Shown: positions 18,516-27,380, counted from the stretch's first letter. The stretch: 35,588 nucleotides of DNA from Ignavibacteriota bacterium (GCA_013112585.1 JABFGH010000039.1:1-35588), one strand, 5' to 3'. Numbers and translations are program-made. Notes: generated by a model from the letters alone, not told the origin.

Positions 18516-19028
18516 ATGAAAAGGATAGAACTAGTATTATTGTTATCTATATTTCTTAGTTGTGGACAACCTAAAAATTCAGATAAGGAATTGGGGTTCC
18601 AAATATTTGTTAAAAATCCAAAAAAGTTTGGATATGTTGAATCAAAGAAACTGTCGATTAAAATAATTCTAAACGAAAAATATACAATAGAGGAAGGCAT
18701 TTATGCAAAAGTGATGTTGAAAAATGATTCTAAAGTTAATAAGAAAATTTCTATCCCATTAAGTTTATTAAATTCTGCATATTTGGTAATCATCGATGAA
18801 AAGAATAATTATATGGCAGAGAGATATCACTATTCATTAAATAATTATAACGCAAAATATAATTTAAAAGCTGGTGATAGTGTGAATTCTTATATAATTG
18901 AGGATATTTCAGATTTTTTCGTTCTGAAACCAGGTAAATATAAAGCCTTACTTTATTATTTGGGAGAGGGAAGTGAAAAAGACCGCTATTATTCGATTAG
19001 TGATACTCTATGGTTTACATTAATTTGA
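18516..19028 (+). CDS. Small lipoprotein directly behind the RHS tip, candidate immunity protein
   Basis: This 170-residue lipoprotein has a signal peptide ending in FLSC (Cys16). The mature part is beta-rich with an Ig-like rhythm (YAKVMLKNDSKVNKKISIPL, LKAGDSVNSYII). I use the ATG at 18516, with GGTGG five bases upstream, two bases after the RHS stop. In-frame TTG and GTG codons further upstream would overlap the RHS gene. In polymorphic toxin loci the gene directly after the toxin tip commonly encodes its immunity protein. An envelope-anchored partner would fit a toxin acting outside the cytoplasm. This role rests on position only; I recognise no family. Confidence 0.65.
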   Translation: MKRIELVLLLSIFLSCGQPKNSDKELGFQIFVKNPKKFGYVESKKLSIKIILNEKYTIEEGIYAKVMLKNDSKVNKKISIPLSLLNSAYLVIIDEKNNYMAERYHYSLNNYNAKYNLKAGDSVNSYIIEDISDFFVLKPGKYKALLYYLGEGSEKDRYYSISDTLWFTLI

Positions 19029-19256
19029 AAATAAAACAAAATTTTTTTTCGAGAAGATTGTGAATTGTTACGAAAGAATTTGACCTATCACCTATTCTTT
19101 TGATAATTGAGTAAAATAATTGTTTTTATAGTTTTGAATTCTGTTGATTAGGTTGTATAAAGAACTGGATTTATAAGGATTATGTTCGATTTCCAACATA
19201 AAATTTTTTGATGTAAATACTGGCTAGATAAAATGTGCAATAACTTTAAAATCTAA

Positions 19257-19526
19257 AATAGCTATACATTAATCGAAAAATTCTTAAATTATGAATATCC
19301 TGACCACTTTATACTAAAACTAAATAAGGGTCATTCTTTTATTTACAATTATAATTGTTTGCCTATTTCTCCTGGTAAGTGGAAGCTTAAGAATAATAAA
19401 ATAATATTTGTTGATTCGAAATTTCTCAAAACATCGTTCAGAATGTCAATAATTGACAATAATAATCTAATTGGAATTGAGATTCCTTTGAATTTTCGTT
19501 TATCCGAAAACAAGCGAATCAAATAA
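19257..19526 (+). pseudogene. Orphan reading-frame remnant
   Basis: An 89-codon open frame (between the stop at 19254 and TAA at 19524-19526) has protein-like composition, for example HFILKLNKGHSFIYNYN and LPISPGKWKLKNNKIIFV. It has no start codon in its first half. The sequence around it is littered with stops. I read it as the 3' end of a lost gene, plausibly debris from an earlier RHS tip/immunity module, but no family is recognised. Confidence 0.4.
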
Positions 19527-19764
19527 CACTAAATGTCAGGTTGATGTAATTGTATTCTTGGTTTATTTATAAATCTTATTTCCAATTGAATTGTATGAAT
19601 AATTTAGAAATTAGTTTATAACAAAAAAAACATGTTGATCATACTAATGCAAGAGTTGGGTCCGAAGACTAATTGATAAACTAGTACCTTGACCTTACAT
19701 GGGGGAATAATAAATATGATTGATTTTATTATTAGTCCAACTAAGATTCTATTAGGATTGACTT

Positions 19765-19812
19765 CATTTTAATCAATCCAGAAAGATTGAAAAAGCGATT
19801 GAAGTTTATAAT
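19765..19812 (+). repeat. 48-bp direct repeat, left copy (coding-tail relic)
   Basis: This matches 22137-22184 at 43 of 48 positions, including 27 consecutive identical bases at its right end. Read in one frame it encodes HFNQSRKIEKAIEVYN and a stop two codons later, like the C terminus of a TPR-type protein. A repeat array begins about 20 bases downstream in both copies. Confidence 0.75.
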
Positions 19813-19833
19813 GGAAGTTAGTTAATAGTTTTC

Positions 19834-20146
19834 GTCGTTCCACCTTTGGCGGACAGGTCTATCGAGGCTATCGACTACAGAATCACTCACCCAAGTGTTG
19901 TGTCCGATCCCGAACAAGTCGGGATGACACTTGGTTGGTCTTGTCATTCCACCTACGGCGGACAGGTCTGTGGAGTCCGCTTTTTGGACGACTACAGAAT
20001 CAATCCACAATGCCCGTGTCTGATTCCGATTCGCCGCGGCGATTGGAATGACACTTAACTGATCTTTTCATTCCGCCTAAGCTTGCCTGCCATTGGCAGG
20101 GCGGACAGATTTGGCGAGCAGAGAGAGTCCGGAATCAATGAACAGG
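19834..20146. repeat. Array of about 100-bp repeat units with GTCATTCC/GGAATGAC ends (left array)
   Basis: Two full units and one divergent unit lie head to tail. Unit one spans 19834-19928, unit two 19943-20052, and a third begins near 20068. Each opens with GTCATTCCACC or a close variant, continues with GGCGGACAGGTCT and GACTACAGAATCA, and closes with GGAATGAC(A) or a variant, so the unit ends are inverted repeats. The third unit contains a perfect hairpin, CCTGCC-ATT-GGCAGG (20086-20100). The array is visibly more GC-rich than its surroundings. It resembles dispersed intergenic repeats or non-autonomous elements. No coding role is likely. Confidence 0.8.
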
Positions 20147-20295
20147 TAACTTTTCTATTTAATTACTTCCCAAAAACAAACTAGTTTAAATATGTGAGCA
20201 AAGGTTGATAGTTAGGCAACATTTAACTACATTTATAAACCAAAATCGCATATGTTTAAAAATGCTACTAAAAGTAGACCAGGAGCTACCTTAAC

Positions 20296-21051
20296 ATGAA
20301 AAAAATAAACCAGTTGATACAACAATGGGAGAGGGGAACTGTAAGGATCTCCTCTTATCTGAATAAGGCAGGGTATCAAAAAGATCTAATGAAGAAATAT
20401 GTTTCAAGTAAATGGTTAGAGTCTCTGGGGTATGGCGCATTTAAACTAGCCGGTGATACAATAGAATGGACTGGCGCAGTTAAAGCTCTTCAGGAACAAA
20501 AAGGTTTAGGGATACATCCTGGAGGAATATCAGCGATAGAACTGAGGGGTTATGGGCACTACATAAAACAAGGGGGCGAAGTTATTCACTTATTCGGAAA
20601 TAGAAAAGAAACTTTGCCGAAATGGTTTACAAATCAAAACTGGATGAATCGAATAAATTATGTTAAGACAAGTTTGTTTAATTACAAAAGTAACTCCCTC
20701 ACTAGTACTGTTTCAGTAAATAACTTAAAAGTAAAAGTTTCAATAAACGAACTTGCGGCAATGGAAATGTTATTTCTAGTACCAAAAGTACAATCATTTG
20801 AAGAGGCTTATTTAGTTATGGAAAACCTAACTTCTTTAAGACCAAAATATGTCCAGCAACTGCTTGAAGAGTGCAATTCGATAAAAGTAAAGCGGCTATT
20901 TATGTGGATGGCTGAAAAACAAAATCATAGCTGGGTTGAGGACCTGGACTTGTCTAAAATAAACTTCGGTAATGGAAAAAGATTAATTGTTAAAAATGGT
21001 GCGCTTGATAAAAAATATAACATAACTATACCCAGGGAATTCAATGGATAA
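20296..21051 (+). CDS. abiEi: AbiEi-type antitoxin / transcriptional regulator of a type IV toxin-antitoxin system
   Basis: This 251-residue protein has an N-terminal winged-helix region (about 1-75; TVRISSYLNKAG, WLESLGYGAFKLAGD) as in AbiEi antitoxins. The following part (LGIHPGGISAIELRGYGHY) matches the AbiEi C-terminal region described for these systems. In characterised AbiE systems the antitoxin represses its own promoter and blocks the effect of the AbiEii toxin. The stop overlaps the start of the nucleotidyltransferase gene by 8 bp, the usual arrangement. A weak purine stretch (CCAGGAGC) lies before the ATG. The pair is bracketed by direct repeats and repeat arrays. Confidence 0.85.
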   Translation: MKKINQLIQQWERGTVRISSYLNKAGYQKDLMKKYVSSKWLESLGYGAFKLAGDTIEWTGAVKALQEQKGLGIHPGGISAIELRGYGHYIKQGGEVIHLFGNRKETLPKWFTNQNWMNRINYVKTSLFNYKSNSLTSTVSVNNLKVKVSINELAAMEMLFLVPKVQSFEEAYLVMENLTSLRPKYVQQLLEECNSIKVKRLFMWMAEKQNHSWVEDLDLSKINFGNGKRLIVKNGALDKKYNITIPREFNG

Positions 21052-21961
21052 TATTTATTCAAAACAAGTTGAGTTACTTTTGAGAGTGCTGCCAATAATA
21101 AATAAAGATAAAGATTTTGCTTTGAAGGGCGGGACTGCAATCAACTTCTTTGTAAGAGATATGCCCCGCTTATCAGTGGATATTGATTTGGTGTATTTAC
21201 CTATTAAAGATAGATATGAAACTTTAAATGGTATTACTGAAAAACTTAAACACATTGGTGAATCCGTAAGACATAAAATTATTACCACCAATATTACAGA
21301 ACAAAAACTTAAGGGGACAGAGTACTTAGGAGGGTTACTTATAAAAAATAATGATGCTGTAATTAAAATTGAAGCTAATACAGTAATTCGTGGATCAGTT
21401 TATAAACCGAAAATATTTTCGCTTTGTGAAAAAGCTCAAAGCAAATTTGAAGTTTTCTTTAAGACTCGGTGCTTATCAATAGCAGATTTATATGGTGGTA
21501 AGATTTGTGCTGCTCTGGATAGACAGCATCCTAGAGATTTGTATGATGTGAAGTTGTTATTGGACAATGAGGGATTCAGTGAAGAAATTAGGAAGGCGTT
21601 CTTAGTGTATTTAATTAGTCACGATAGACCAATAGTAGAACTGTTGAATCCAAATCAAAAAGATATCGGTCCAATTTATGAGCAGGAATTTGAGGGAATG
21701 ACAGATGAAAAAATTGATTTAAAAGAATTGAATATTACATTTGACATTTTGGTCAAAACAGTAAATAAATCACTAACAAGTTTAGAGAAAGAATTTCTTT
21801 TATCGTTTAAACAGATGAGACCTGATTGGGCATTGCTGAATTTAGAGAACATCGGTCAAATGCCTTCCGTAAAATGGAAATTAAAAAATCTTGAGAGAAT
21901 GGATAAAGAGAAATGCGAAACAGCTATTCAAAAGTTAGCAGAGCATTTAAGTAATATCTGA
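21044..21961 (+). CDS. abiEii: AbiEii/AbiGii-type nucleotidyltransferase toxin
   Basis: This 305-residue protein is of the AbiEii family, a DNA polymerase beta-like nucleotidyltransferase toxin used in abortive infection. The active-site signature is clear: LKGGTAINFF (G29, G30, T31) followed by RLSVDIDLVYLP, with the metal-binding pair D46/D48. Further family features are RCLSIADLYGGKICAALDR and the HPRDLYDVKLLL motif near residues 165-180. Overlap with the antitoxin gene implies coupled translation. Length is normal for the family and the frame is intact, so the pair is probably functional. Confidence 0.93.
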   Translation: MDNIYSKQVELLLRVLPIINKDKDFALKGGTAINFFVRDMPRLSVDIDLVYLPIKDRYETLNGITEKLKHIGESVRHKIITTNITEQKLKGTEYLGGLLIKNNDAVIKIEANTVIRGSVYKPKIFSLCEKAQSKFEVFFKTRCLSIADLYGGKICAALDRQHPRDLYDVKLLLDNEGFSEEIRKAFLVYLISHDRPIVELLNPNQKDIGPIYEQEFEGMTDEKIDLKELNITFDILVKTVNKSLTSLEKEFLLSFKQMRPDWALLNLENIGQMPSVKWKLKNLERMDKEKCETAIQKLAEHLSNI

Positions 21962-22136
21962 AGTAAAAAAATAATTAAATCAACCTGTATGTATTGATTC
22001 CAAAATTTTTTGATATAACACTTTCCTATCCAGCGGGGACAGACCATGAAGATTTTATTTTTAGACTATTGTTTCTCCTTCTTCATTAGCTGGTTAACAA
22101 ATAAGTAGCGCTACTATAAATCTTTCTTGGATATTC

Positions 22137-22184
22137 CATTTTAAACAATCAGGCAAAATTGAAAAAGCGATTGAAGTTTATAAT
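22137..22184 (+). repeat. 48-bp direct repeat, right copy (coding-tail relic)
   Basis: This is the partner of 19765-19812, in the same orientation and 2372 bp away. It encodes HFKQSGKIEKAIEVYN and then two residues and a stop, so both copies preserve the same coding tail. The abiEi-abiEii genes lie between them. Confidence 0.75.
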
Positions 22185-22205
22185 CGTGAATAGCCAATCA
22201 ATTAC

Positions 22206-22605
22206 GTCATTCCACCTTAGGCGGATAGATCTGTGGAGCGTAGCTACTACAGAATCAATTCACATAGCCCGTGTCTGATTATTGACAACCGAGAATGACA
22301 CTTAGTTGGTCTTGTCATTCCACCTTCGGCGGACAGGTCTGCGGAGTCCGCTTTTTGGACGACTACAGAATCAATTCACATAGTCCATGTCCGATTCCAG
22401 GCAAGTTGGAATGACACTTGGTTGCTTCGTCCTTCCGGTAAGCGCAACACAAACGGAGTCAATCCACAAAGCACGTGTCTGATTCCTAACTACGTGGGAA
22501 TGACACTAAGTTTCTTTGTCATTCCGCTATTTACTAATTGGTCTCTACAGCATAACAACAGGTGAATCAATCTACTTAGAATTTCCCTGATTAACGATTC
22601 CTAGC
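22206..22605. repeat. Array of about 100-bp repeat units with GTCATTCC/GGAATGAC ends (right array)
   Basis: Three units (22206-22299, 22314-22415, 22429-22504) and a decaying fourth (from 22518) are in tandem. They are the same type as the left array. The second unit shares long stretches with the second unit of the left array, including GAGTCCGCTTTTTGGACGAC. Inner parts diverge more than the ends. No gene is present. Confidence 0.8.
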
Positions 22606-23063
22606 AGTAAAGTAGCTACATCCTACTATAAATTATAAGAGTCTCTAAAATATTAGTTTATACAGGGGAAATTCATAATTCACATCAATTTGAAGTCTGT
22701 TTTTAAATAACAGATTTCAGAAGTACTCTTTGTACTGCCATCGTCACTAATGGCGGTATAGTTTCGAACAAAAGATTTCATTACTCACCTATGCTCAATG
22801 GGTAGTAACTGCTCCTCAATTAAACATTCCACAAATATTTTTATTCCAAATAATTTTCAAAAATAAAGTCTAGATATATTTTTGTGATTATAGATTAATA
22901 GTAATTATAGATGAATATAGGACAGTCTAACTTATTATAAAATAAGGATTTAGCATTGATTAATAAAAAGATTTTATTATATTTTGATAGAGGAATTAAT
23001 ATTGTTGGAGCGGTTTTACGGAAACTATTGTAAAAAATATTTTTCTTTTATTTTGGAGGGCAA
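22606..23063. other. Gene-free stretch before the beta-barrel gene
   Basis: No gene or repeat is convincing here. A hairpin-capable sequence, ACTGCCAT (22734-22741) with ATGGCGGT (22750-22757), has no T-run, so I do not call it a terminator. GGAGGG near 23056 is the ribosome binding site of the next gene. Confidence 0.4.
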
Positions 23064-23714
23064 GTGAGGCAATTACTGGTTTTATTCTGTATACCAATAT
23101 TTCTATCTGCACAAAGCGAATTTCTAAATGAAAACCAATCAGGATTTAATGCCAATTTTGGTTATGTAACGAACAGCATATTATCCGGTAATGGTGCATC
23201 TTTCGGTGCGTCCGTCTTAGGTGTAGTGGATTTTTCTGGAGAATTTATAAATGCAACCCTTACTGATAATAACGATGAATATTCTTCATCATCATACCTT
23301 TTCTACATCGCATACAATATTAAAAGAAGAAACAACTTCAGTAACCTTAAACTTTTAGTCGGTTATATTTCTTCAAGGGTAAAAGCGGATAAATCAAACT
23401 CCGGAGTTGCTGTAGGTGCTGACTTTTCAATTAGGGCATACGAAAATCAAAACGTCGCACTTATTCCATCCTTTAGTTTTATTTATGGATTTGTTAGTGC
23501 GAGCAAGTACAATAGCTATTATCGTCGAAAGGAAGACAGTTATTTACAAAACGCTGGAAGCATCGCACTTGACTTAAATCTGAAGTTAAAATTAACTGAA
23601 AATGTCAGTATGATCGTAGCTCCAGCTATTTCAAAAGATCTGGTCAATTCTGAATACTCAATATCGTATAGTATTAGCGGGGGAATACTAGTTGAGTGGG
23701 CAGGAATAGAATAA
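23064..23714 (+). CDS. Putative outer-membrane beta-barrel protein
   Basis: This 216-residue exported protein has a short signal peptide ending near LSAQ (residue 17). The rest shows alternating hydrophobic/polar strands and Gly/aromatic patterns (FNANFGYVTNSILSGNGASFGASVLG, VALIPSFSFIYGFV, SISGGILVEW) typical of small 8- to 10-strand outer-membrane barrels. The GTG start at 23064 follows a strong GGAGGG. I do not recognise the family, and the C terminus lacks the usual terminal Phe. It may belong with the following transglutaminase/TPR gene, 170 bp downstream, but there is no clear operon link. Confidence 0.6.
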   Translation: MRQLLVLFCIPIFLSAQSEFLNENQSGFNANFGYVTNSILSGNGASFGASVLGVVDFSGEFINATLTDNNDEYSSSSYLFYIAYNIKRRNNFSNLKLLVGYISSRVKADKSNSGVAVGADFSIRAYENQNVALIPSFSFIYGFVSASKYNSYYRRKEDSYLQNAGSIALDLNLKLKLTENVSMIVAPAISKDLVNSEYSISYSISGGILVEWAGIE

Positions 23715-23884
23715 ATAAAAATGGAGGGACATTAGATAAGATCTTGTTGACGACTGTTTCTCAGAAAATAAAATTGTAATAAATCAATTGAAAGTATTTA
23801 GCATAATAAAATGAAACAGCAGTAAATAAAAATTACGTGTTGAATTTGTTTCTCTAACTGATGCAAAAGAATTAAGGCTATTAA

Positions 23885-25510
23885 ATGAAAAATGTACTTC
23901 TTTTACTCTTATTGTTTCTTTCAAATTATATCCACTCACAGAATGAGGAAATTGGACTTTCTTATTTCGAAAAATTGTTGAGTTCAGAATATCTTGACTC
24001 CGCGGAAGTTCAATTAGATTATGCAGCGTGGTACAATAATATAATCATAGACCTAAAAGATGTAATTGATCCGGATGATGATCAGATCAATAAACATGGA
24101 GTTGTTTTTGAATATTTACATGAGAATATATTTAAAAGGTATGTAAGCCCAACAAAAATATCGTCACTAATATCTAATGGAAATTTTGACTGCATTACAG
24201 GTGTTATTTTGTATGTTTCGATTTGTGAGCAATTTAGTTTAGATTATTCAATTTACTCCACTCCTACACATATTTACTTAAAAACCAAACAAGAAAATCA
24301 TAGTACTATAATTGAGATAACCGACCCAGATGAAGGATTTGATTTTAATTCTGAACTGGAAGACATAATTAACTACCAATTAAAATATAAATTTATAACA
24401 GAAGAAGATATTGCAAATCTTGGTACAGCAGAGATATATAACCAATATGTTTCTAAGGCCGAAGAAATATCAAAAGAAGATTTAATCCCGCTACTAATAA
24501 ATAATTATGCTATTGATGAATTTATAAAGGAAAATAAACAGGAAGCTTTTAACTATATCCTCCAAGCGTATAAGCTTAATGATTCGTTATCTCACATAAA
24601 GGAAACCTTCTCATTTTTATATTCAATGATGATGGTTGATGCCGGTGATGATCTTGAACAATTTGAAAAGAGCATCGAAATATTATTCAATGAAAATATT
24701 AAGGTTAAAGACCTAGACGAAATTGTTCTTGCTGCTATTCAAGAATTAGTAAATGATCATACCATAAATTTCAGATATGATCAAGCAGATACTCTTATTT
24801 CAAGATCCTACTTCTACTTTTCAAATGACTCTATCTCAACTAAAAAAATAAATGAAATGGAGAGAATAAATATCCTTACAAGGACTGAAAAATTATCTCT
24901 ACAGGGAGAATATGAAAATGCCTATGAATTAATTGAACCATTTTCTGTGAAGGATAAAAATGATCCTCTTATACAAGAGTACTTTATTAAAGTATCTGTA
25001 CTGTATTCGGATAAACTGCTAAGCAGAGGAAATTATGATGATGCATTCCAGATTGCAGATACATTGTTAACAAGAGTTCCGGATAATTATTTAGTTAAAG
25101 ACCATTTTGCTTCATTAGCTACTAAATATGTTTATCAGACCGACTTATTTAATACAGATCTTATGAAAGCCAAAAAAGTGTTTGACAAAGCCTTAAGCAT
25201 TGATCCCGATAATGCATTCATGAAAAAAAATGCAATGTATATTTATATAAATTTAGCAAAGCAGCAAATTGACAAAAAAAAATTTGTTAAAGCGCAAGAT
25301 ATTATTGAAGAAGGAATGGGCAGATTTAATAATGACCCAATGCTTGTTAACGCACTAATTCAATGTATAATTGAGTATTCATACGAATACGTAAGAAAAA
25401 GTAAATATAAACAGGCAAAAAATATTTTGGAAGATGCACAGAGAGTTTATGGAGATAATGCGAGGCTGAAAGAAGAACTAAGATTGATAAATCAGATAAT
25501 CAAAAAATAA
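23885..25510 (+). CDS. Exported transglutaminase-like protein with TPR-like repeats
   Basis: This 541-residue protein has a signal peptide (cleavage near YIHSQ, residue 19). Residues 60-150 have the layout of the transglutaminase-like cysteine-protease fold: Cys103 in NFDCITGVILYVSICEQF, His129 in PTHIYLKT and Asp147 in ITDPDEGF, a plausible Cys-His-Asp triad. From about residue 200 to the end the protein is helical with TPR/Sel1-like pairs (GEYENAYELIEPFSV, GNYDDAFQIADTLL, AKKVFDKALSIDPDNAFM). In related proteins such combinations act as envelope proteases or scaffolds. The substrate is unknown. The frame is complete and begins with ATG. Confidence 0.7.
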   Translation: MKNVLLLLLLFLSNYIHSQNEEIGLSYFEKLLSSEYLDSAEVQLDYAAWYNNIIIDLKDVIDPDDDQINKHGVVFEYLHENIFKRYVSPTKISSLISNGNFDCITGVILYVSICEQFSLDYSIYSTPTHIYLKTKQENHSTIIEITDPDEGFDFNSELEDIINYQLKYKFITEEDIANLGTAEIYNQYVSKAEEISKEDLIPLLINNYAIDEFIKENKQEAFNYILQAYKLNDSLSHIKETFSFLYSMMMVDAGDDLEQFEKSIEILFNENIKVKDLDEIVLAAIQELVNDHTINFRYDQADTLISRSYFYFSNDSISTKKINEMERINILTRTEKLSLQGEYENAYELIEPFSVKDKNDPLIQEYFIKVSVLYSDKLLSRGNYDDAFQIADTLLTRVPDNYLVKDHFASLATKYVYQTDLFNTDLMKAKKVFDKALSIDPDNAFMKKNAMYIYINLAKQQIDKKKFVKAQDIIEEGMGRFNNDPMLVNALIQCIIEYSYEYVRKSKYKQAKNILEDAQRVYGDNARLKEELRLINQIIKK

Positions 25511-25678
25511 ATATTTAAAACACGTTTAGATAAAATAAATTAAGTAGATAAGACTTTTAATGGAAGAGCGGTAATGTAAGAAGATATTTTGGCAATGTGA
25601 ATGACTTGACGAAGCTGGGTATAAATCAATTTTTAAAAAATTCAAATGAGCACAAATTCATAAAATATAGGAGAAATA

Positions 25679-26326
25679 ATGAGAGTATCGCTGTTCTTAT
25701 TTATTATTTTAATTTCGTTAACCGGGTGTGCCACTTCCTTTACTAGTTTTTCAAATTTAGAGTCGATTGGAGATGCTGAAATTAAAAATGAAGATTTAAA
25801 AGTTTCGGTTGGGATTCAACCACTAGGGGACAATGGAAGATTTAAGGATAAAGCTGAAGATATGAACATAACAATTTTAAAACTCCGGGTTAATAATATA
25901 TCAAAAGATACAATTTCAATTAAAAATTCAAATATCTATTTACGCGGAATAGCGAACAACGAACCTATTTCCCAAATTGCAGCCGAAGATGTCGCAGATA
26001 GAATGTCGTTAGCAACGGGTGCATATTGGCTATGGGGCTTACTATGGTTCGGATCAACAACAGTAGAAAATGGTGAGTCCTCAAGTTTATGGTTACCGGT
26101 TGGATTGCCTATTGGAGCATTTAATTATTTTAGAGCAAAAAATACAAATAAGAGTTTTAAGGATGAAGTTACAAAACATTCCTTCTCTGACTCGATGATC
26201 TTACCTAAGATGGTGAACTCTGGTATGTTATTTTTTAATAGGTCTGGAGGAAAACGATATAATCTAGTTGTTGAATACGATAAAAATGGTATCAAAAAAG
26301 AAATTAGTTTACCATATAAATTCTGA
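25679..26326 (+). CDS. Lipoprotein of unknown function
   Basis: This 215-residue lipoprotein has a lipobox LTGC (Cys17). A beta-rich N-terminal part (LKVSVGIQPLGDNGRF, ITILKLRVNNISKDTISI) looks like an Ig-like domain of the type found in periplasmic lipoproteins. A central hydrophobic, Trp/Gly-rich segment (about 115-150; YWLWGLLWFG, LPVGLPIGAFNYF) could insert in or lie against a membrane. ATAGGAGAAATA precedes the ATG, a good ribosome binding site. It is followed 75 bp later by a PEGA lipoprotein. I recognise no characterised family. Confidence 0.6.
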   Translation: MRVSLFLFIILISLTGCATSFTSFSNLESIGDAEIKNEDLKVSVGIQPLGDNGRFKDKAEDMNITILKLRVNNISKDTISIKNSNIYLRGIANNEPISQIAAEDVADRMSLATGAYWLWGLLWFGSTTVENGESSSLWLPVGLPIGAFNYFRAKNTNKSFKDEVTKHSFSDSMILPKMVNSGMLFFNRSGGKRYNLVVEYDKNGIKKEISLPYKF

Positions 26327-26400
26327 AAATTCCTACTTCAACTAAATATAATTTAAATCACTATAAACGAACATTGTTATTTAATTTAATGAGGTCACTA

Positions 26401-26793
26401 ATGAAAAAGATTTACAAATTAGGATTATTCTTTTCTTTCATCGCAATCACATCAATGGTATTTAGTAGTTGTGCTACTATTTTTAAGGGATCAACAGACG
26501 ACGTAAGTTTTTCTTCTGATCCTACAGGTGCAAAAGTATATGTTAATGGTACATTATTAGGGACAACCCCGGTACAATTGGAGTTAAAATCAAAAAATTC
26601 TTATACCATAGAGTTTAGAAAAGAAGGTTATGAAACTAGAACTGTGCTACTAAATAATTCTGTCGGTGGAGGATGGATTGTACTGGATGTAATTTTTGGG
26701 TTAGTTCCTATAATTGTTGATGCAGCTACCGGTAACTGGTACGGATTAGACCAAGATCACGTCAATGGTGTTTTAGAGGAGCAACAAAAATAA
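26401..26793 (+). CDS. PEGA-domain lipoprotein
   Basis: This small lipoprotein has a signal peptide ending VFSSC (Cys24). One PEGA domain lies around residues 35-80 (SSDPTGAKVYVNGTLLGTTP, then FRKEGYETRTVLL). A hydrophobic segment and the tail LVPIIVDAATGNWYGLDQD follow, a combination often seen in Bacteroidota-type lipoproteins. PEGA domains are thought to bind surface or cell-wall partners. I start at ATG 26401 because GAGG lies six bases upstream. An in-frame TTG nine codons earlier would disturb the signal peptide. Confidence 0.75.
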   Translation: MKKIYKLGLFFSFIAITSMVFSSCATIFKGSTDDVSFSSDPTGAKVYVNGTLLGTTPVQLELKSKNSYTIEFRKEGYETRTVLLNNSVGGGWIVLDVIFGLVPIIVDAATGNWYGLDQDHVNGVLEEQQK

Positions 26794-26876
26794 TAATTAG
26801 TATTAATTGTATAACAATATGGTAAAAGTGCAATGCTTGTAAAGCAACTAATATAAAATATTATTTGGAGTCATTC

Positions 26877-27377
26877 ATGAGTAGGTCTTTAAATCTGTTA
26901 ATATTTTTTCTAATGATTAGTTCAACAATGTTTAGTCAAAGTATATTTCTCAAAAAATCATTTTTTTCTGGTTACAAATATTCAACAGATAGCATCAGTT
27001 ATGTAGATTTGGATGTCGATAATTTGGAAGAGATTATGTCCAATAATGAAGAATCATTAGATCTTTTGAATAGTTATACTACAAACTCAACAGTTAGCAA
27101 GATTTTTGGTTATCCGGGTGGGTTTTTAATTGGTTGGCCATTAGGAGGATATTTAGGAAGTGGAGGCGAGTGGAAAGATGGATATACTACAATGCTCATT
27201 GTCGGAGGAGGATTAACACTGGTGTCAATAATTTTTGAATCGATTGCCGATAATAAACTTGAAGAATCGGTTTCTAAATATAATAGCACTAATTCAGTTA
27301 TTAGTAAAGTTCAATTTGGTTTAGGTTATTGTAAAGAGAGTAAAAACTTCAGCATTGCAATTCAATCTAGATTGTGA
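26877..27377 (+). CDS. Exported protein of unknown function with glycine-rich hydrophobic segment
   Basis: This 166-residue protein has a signal peptide ending near TMFSQS. Its centre holds IFGYPGGFLIGWPLGGYLG and a second hydrophobic stretch (TTMLIVGGGLTLVSIIF), a Gly-zipper-like pattern seen in small envelope proteins of this bacterial group. The ATG at 26877 has GGAG six bases upstream and is preferred to an in-frame TTG four codons before it. The stop at 27375-27377 is followed without shift by another open frame, discussed at 27381. Confidence 0.55.
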   Translation: MSRSLNLLIFFLMISSTMFSQSIFLKKSFFSGYKYSTDSISYVDLDVDNLEEIMSNNEESLDLLNSYTTNSTVSKIFGYPGGFLIGWPLGGYLGSGGEWKDGYTTMLIVGGGLTLVSIIFESIADNKLEESVSKYNSTNSVISKVQFGLGYCKESKNFSIAIQSRL

Positions 27378-27380
27378 TTG

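Noticed and set aside
19822-20058. Short open frames on both strands across the left repeat array
   Set aside because: They follow from the repeat sequence itself, which recurs with frame-breaking changes in the right array. The conserved parts are the ends, not codons.
19834-22605. CRISPR array interpretation of the repeats
   Set aside because: Units are about 100 bp with inverted ends and related inner parts. There are no short identical repeats with unique spacers of constant length and no cas genes.
22734-22757. Hairpin as a terminator
   Set aside because: The 8-bp stem includes a mismatch or wobble pair and no T-run follows on either strand.
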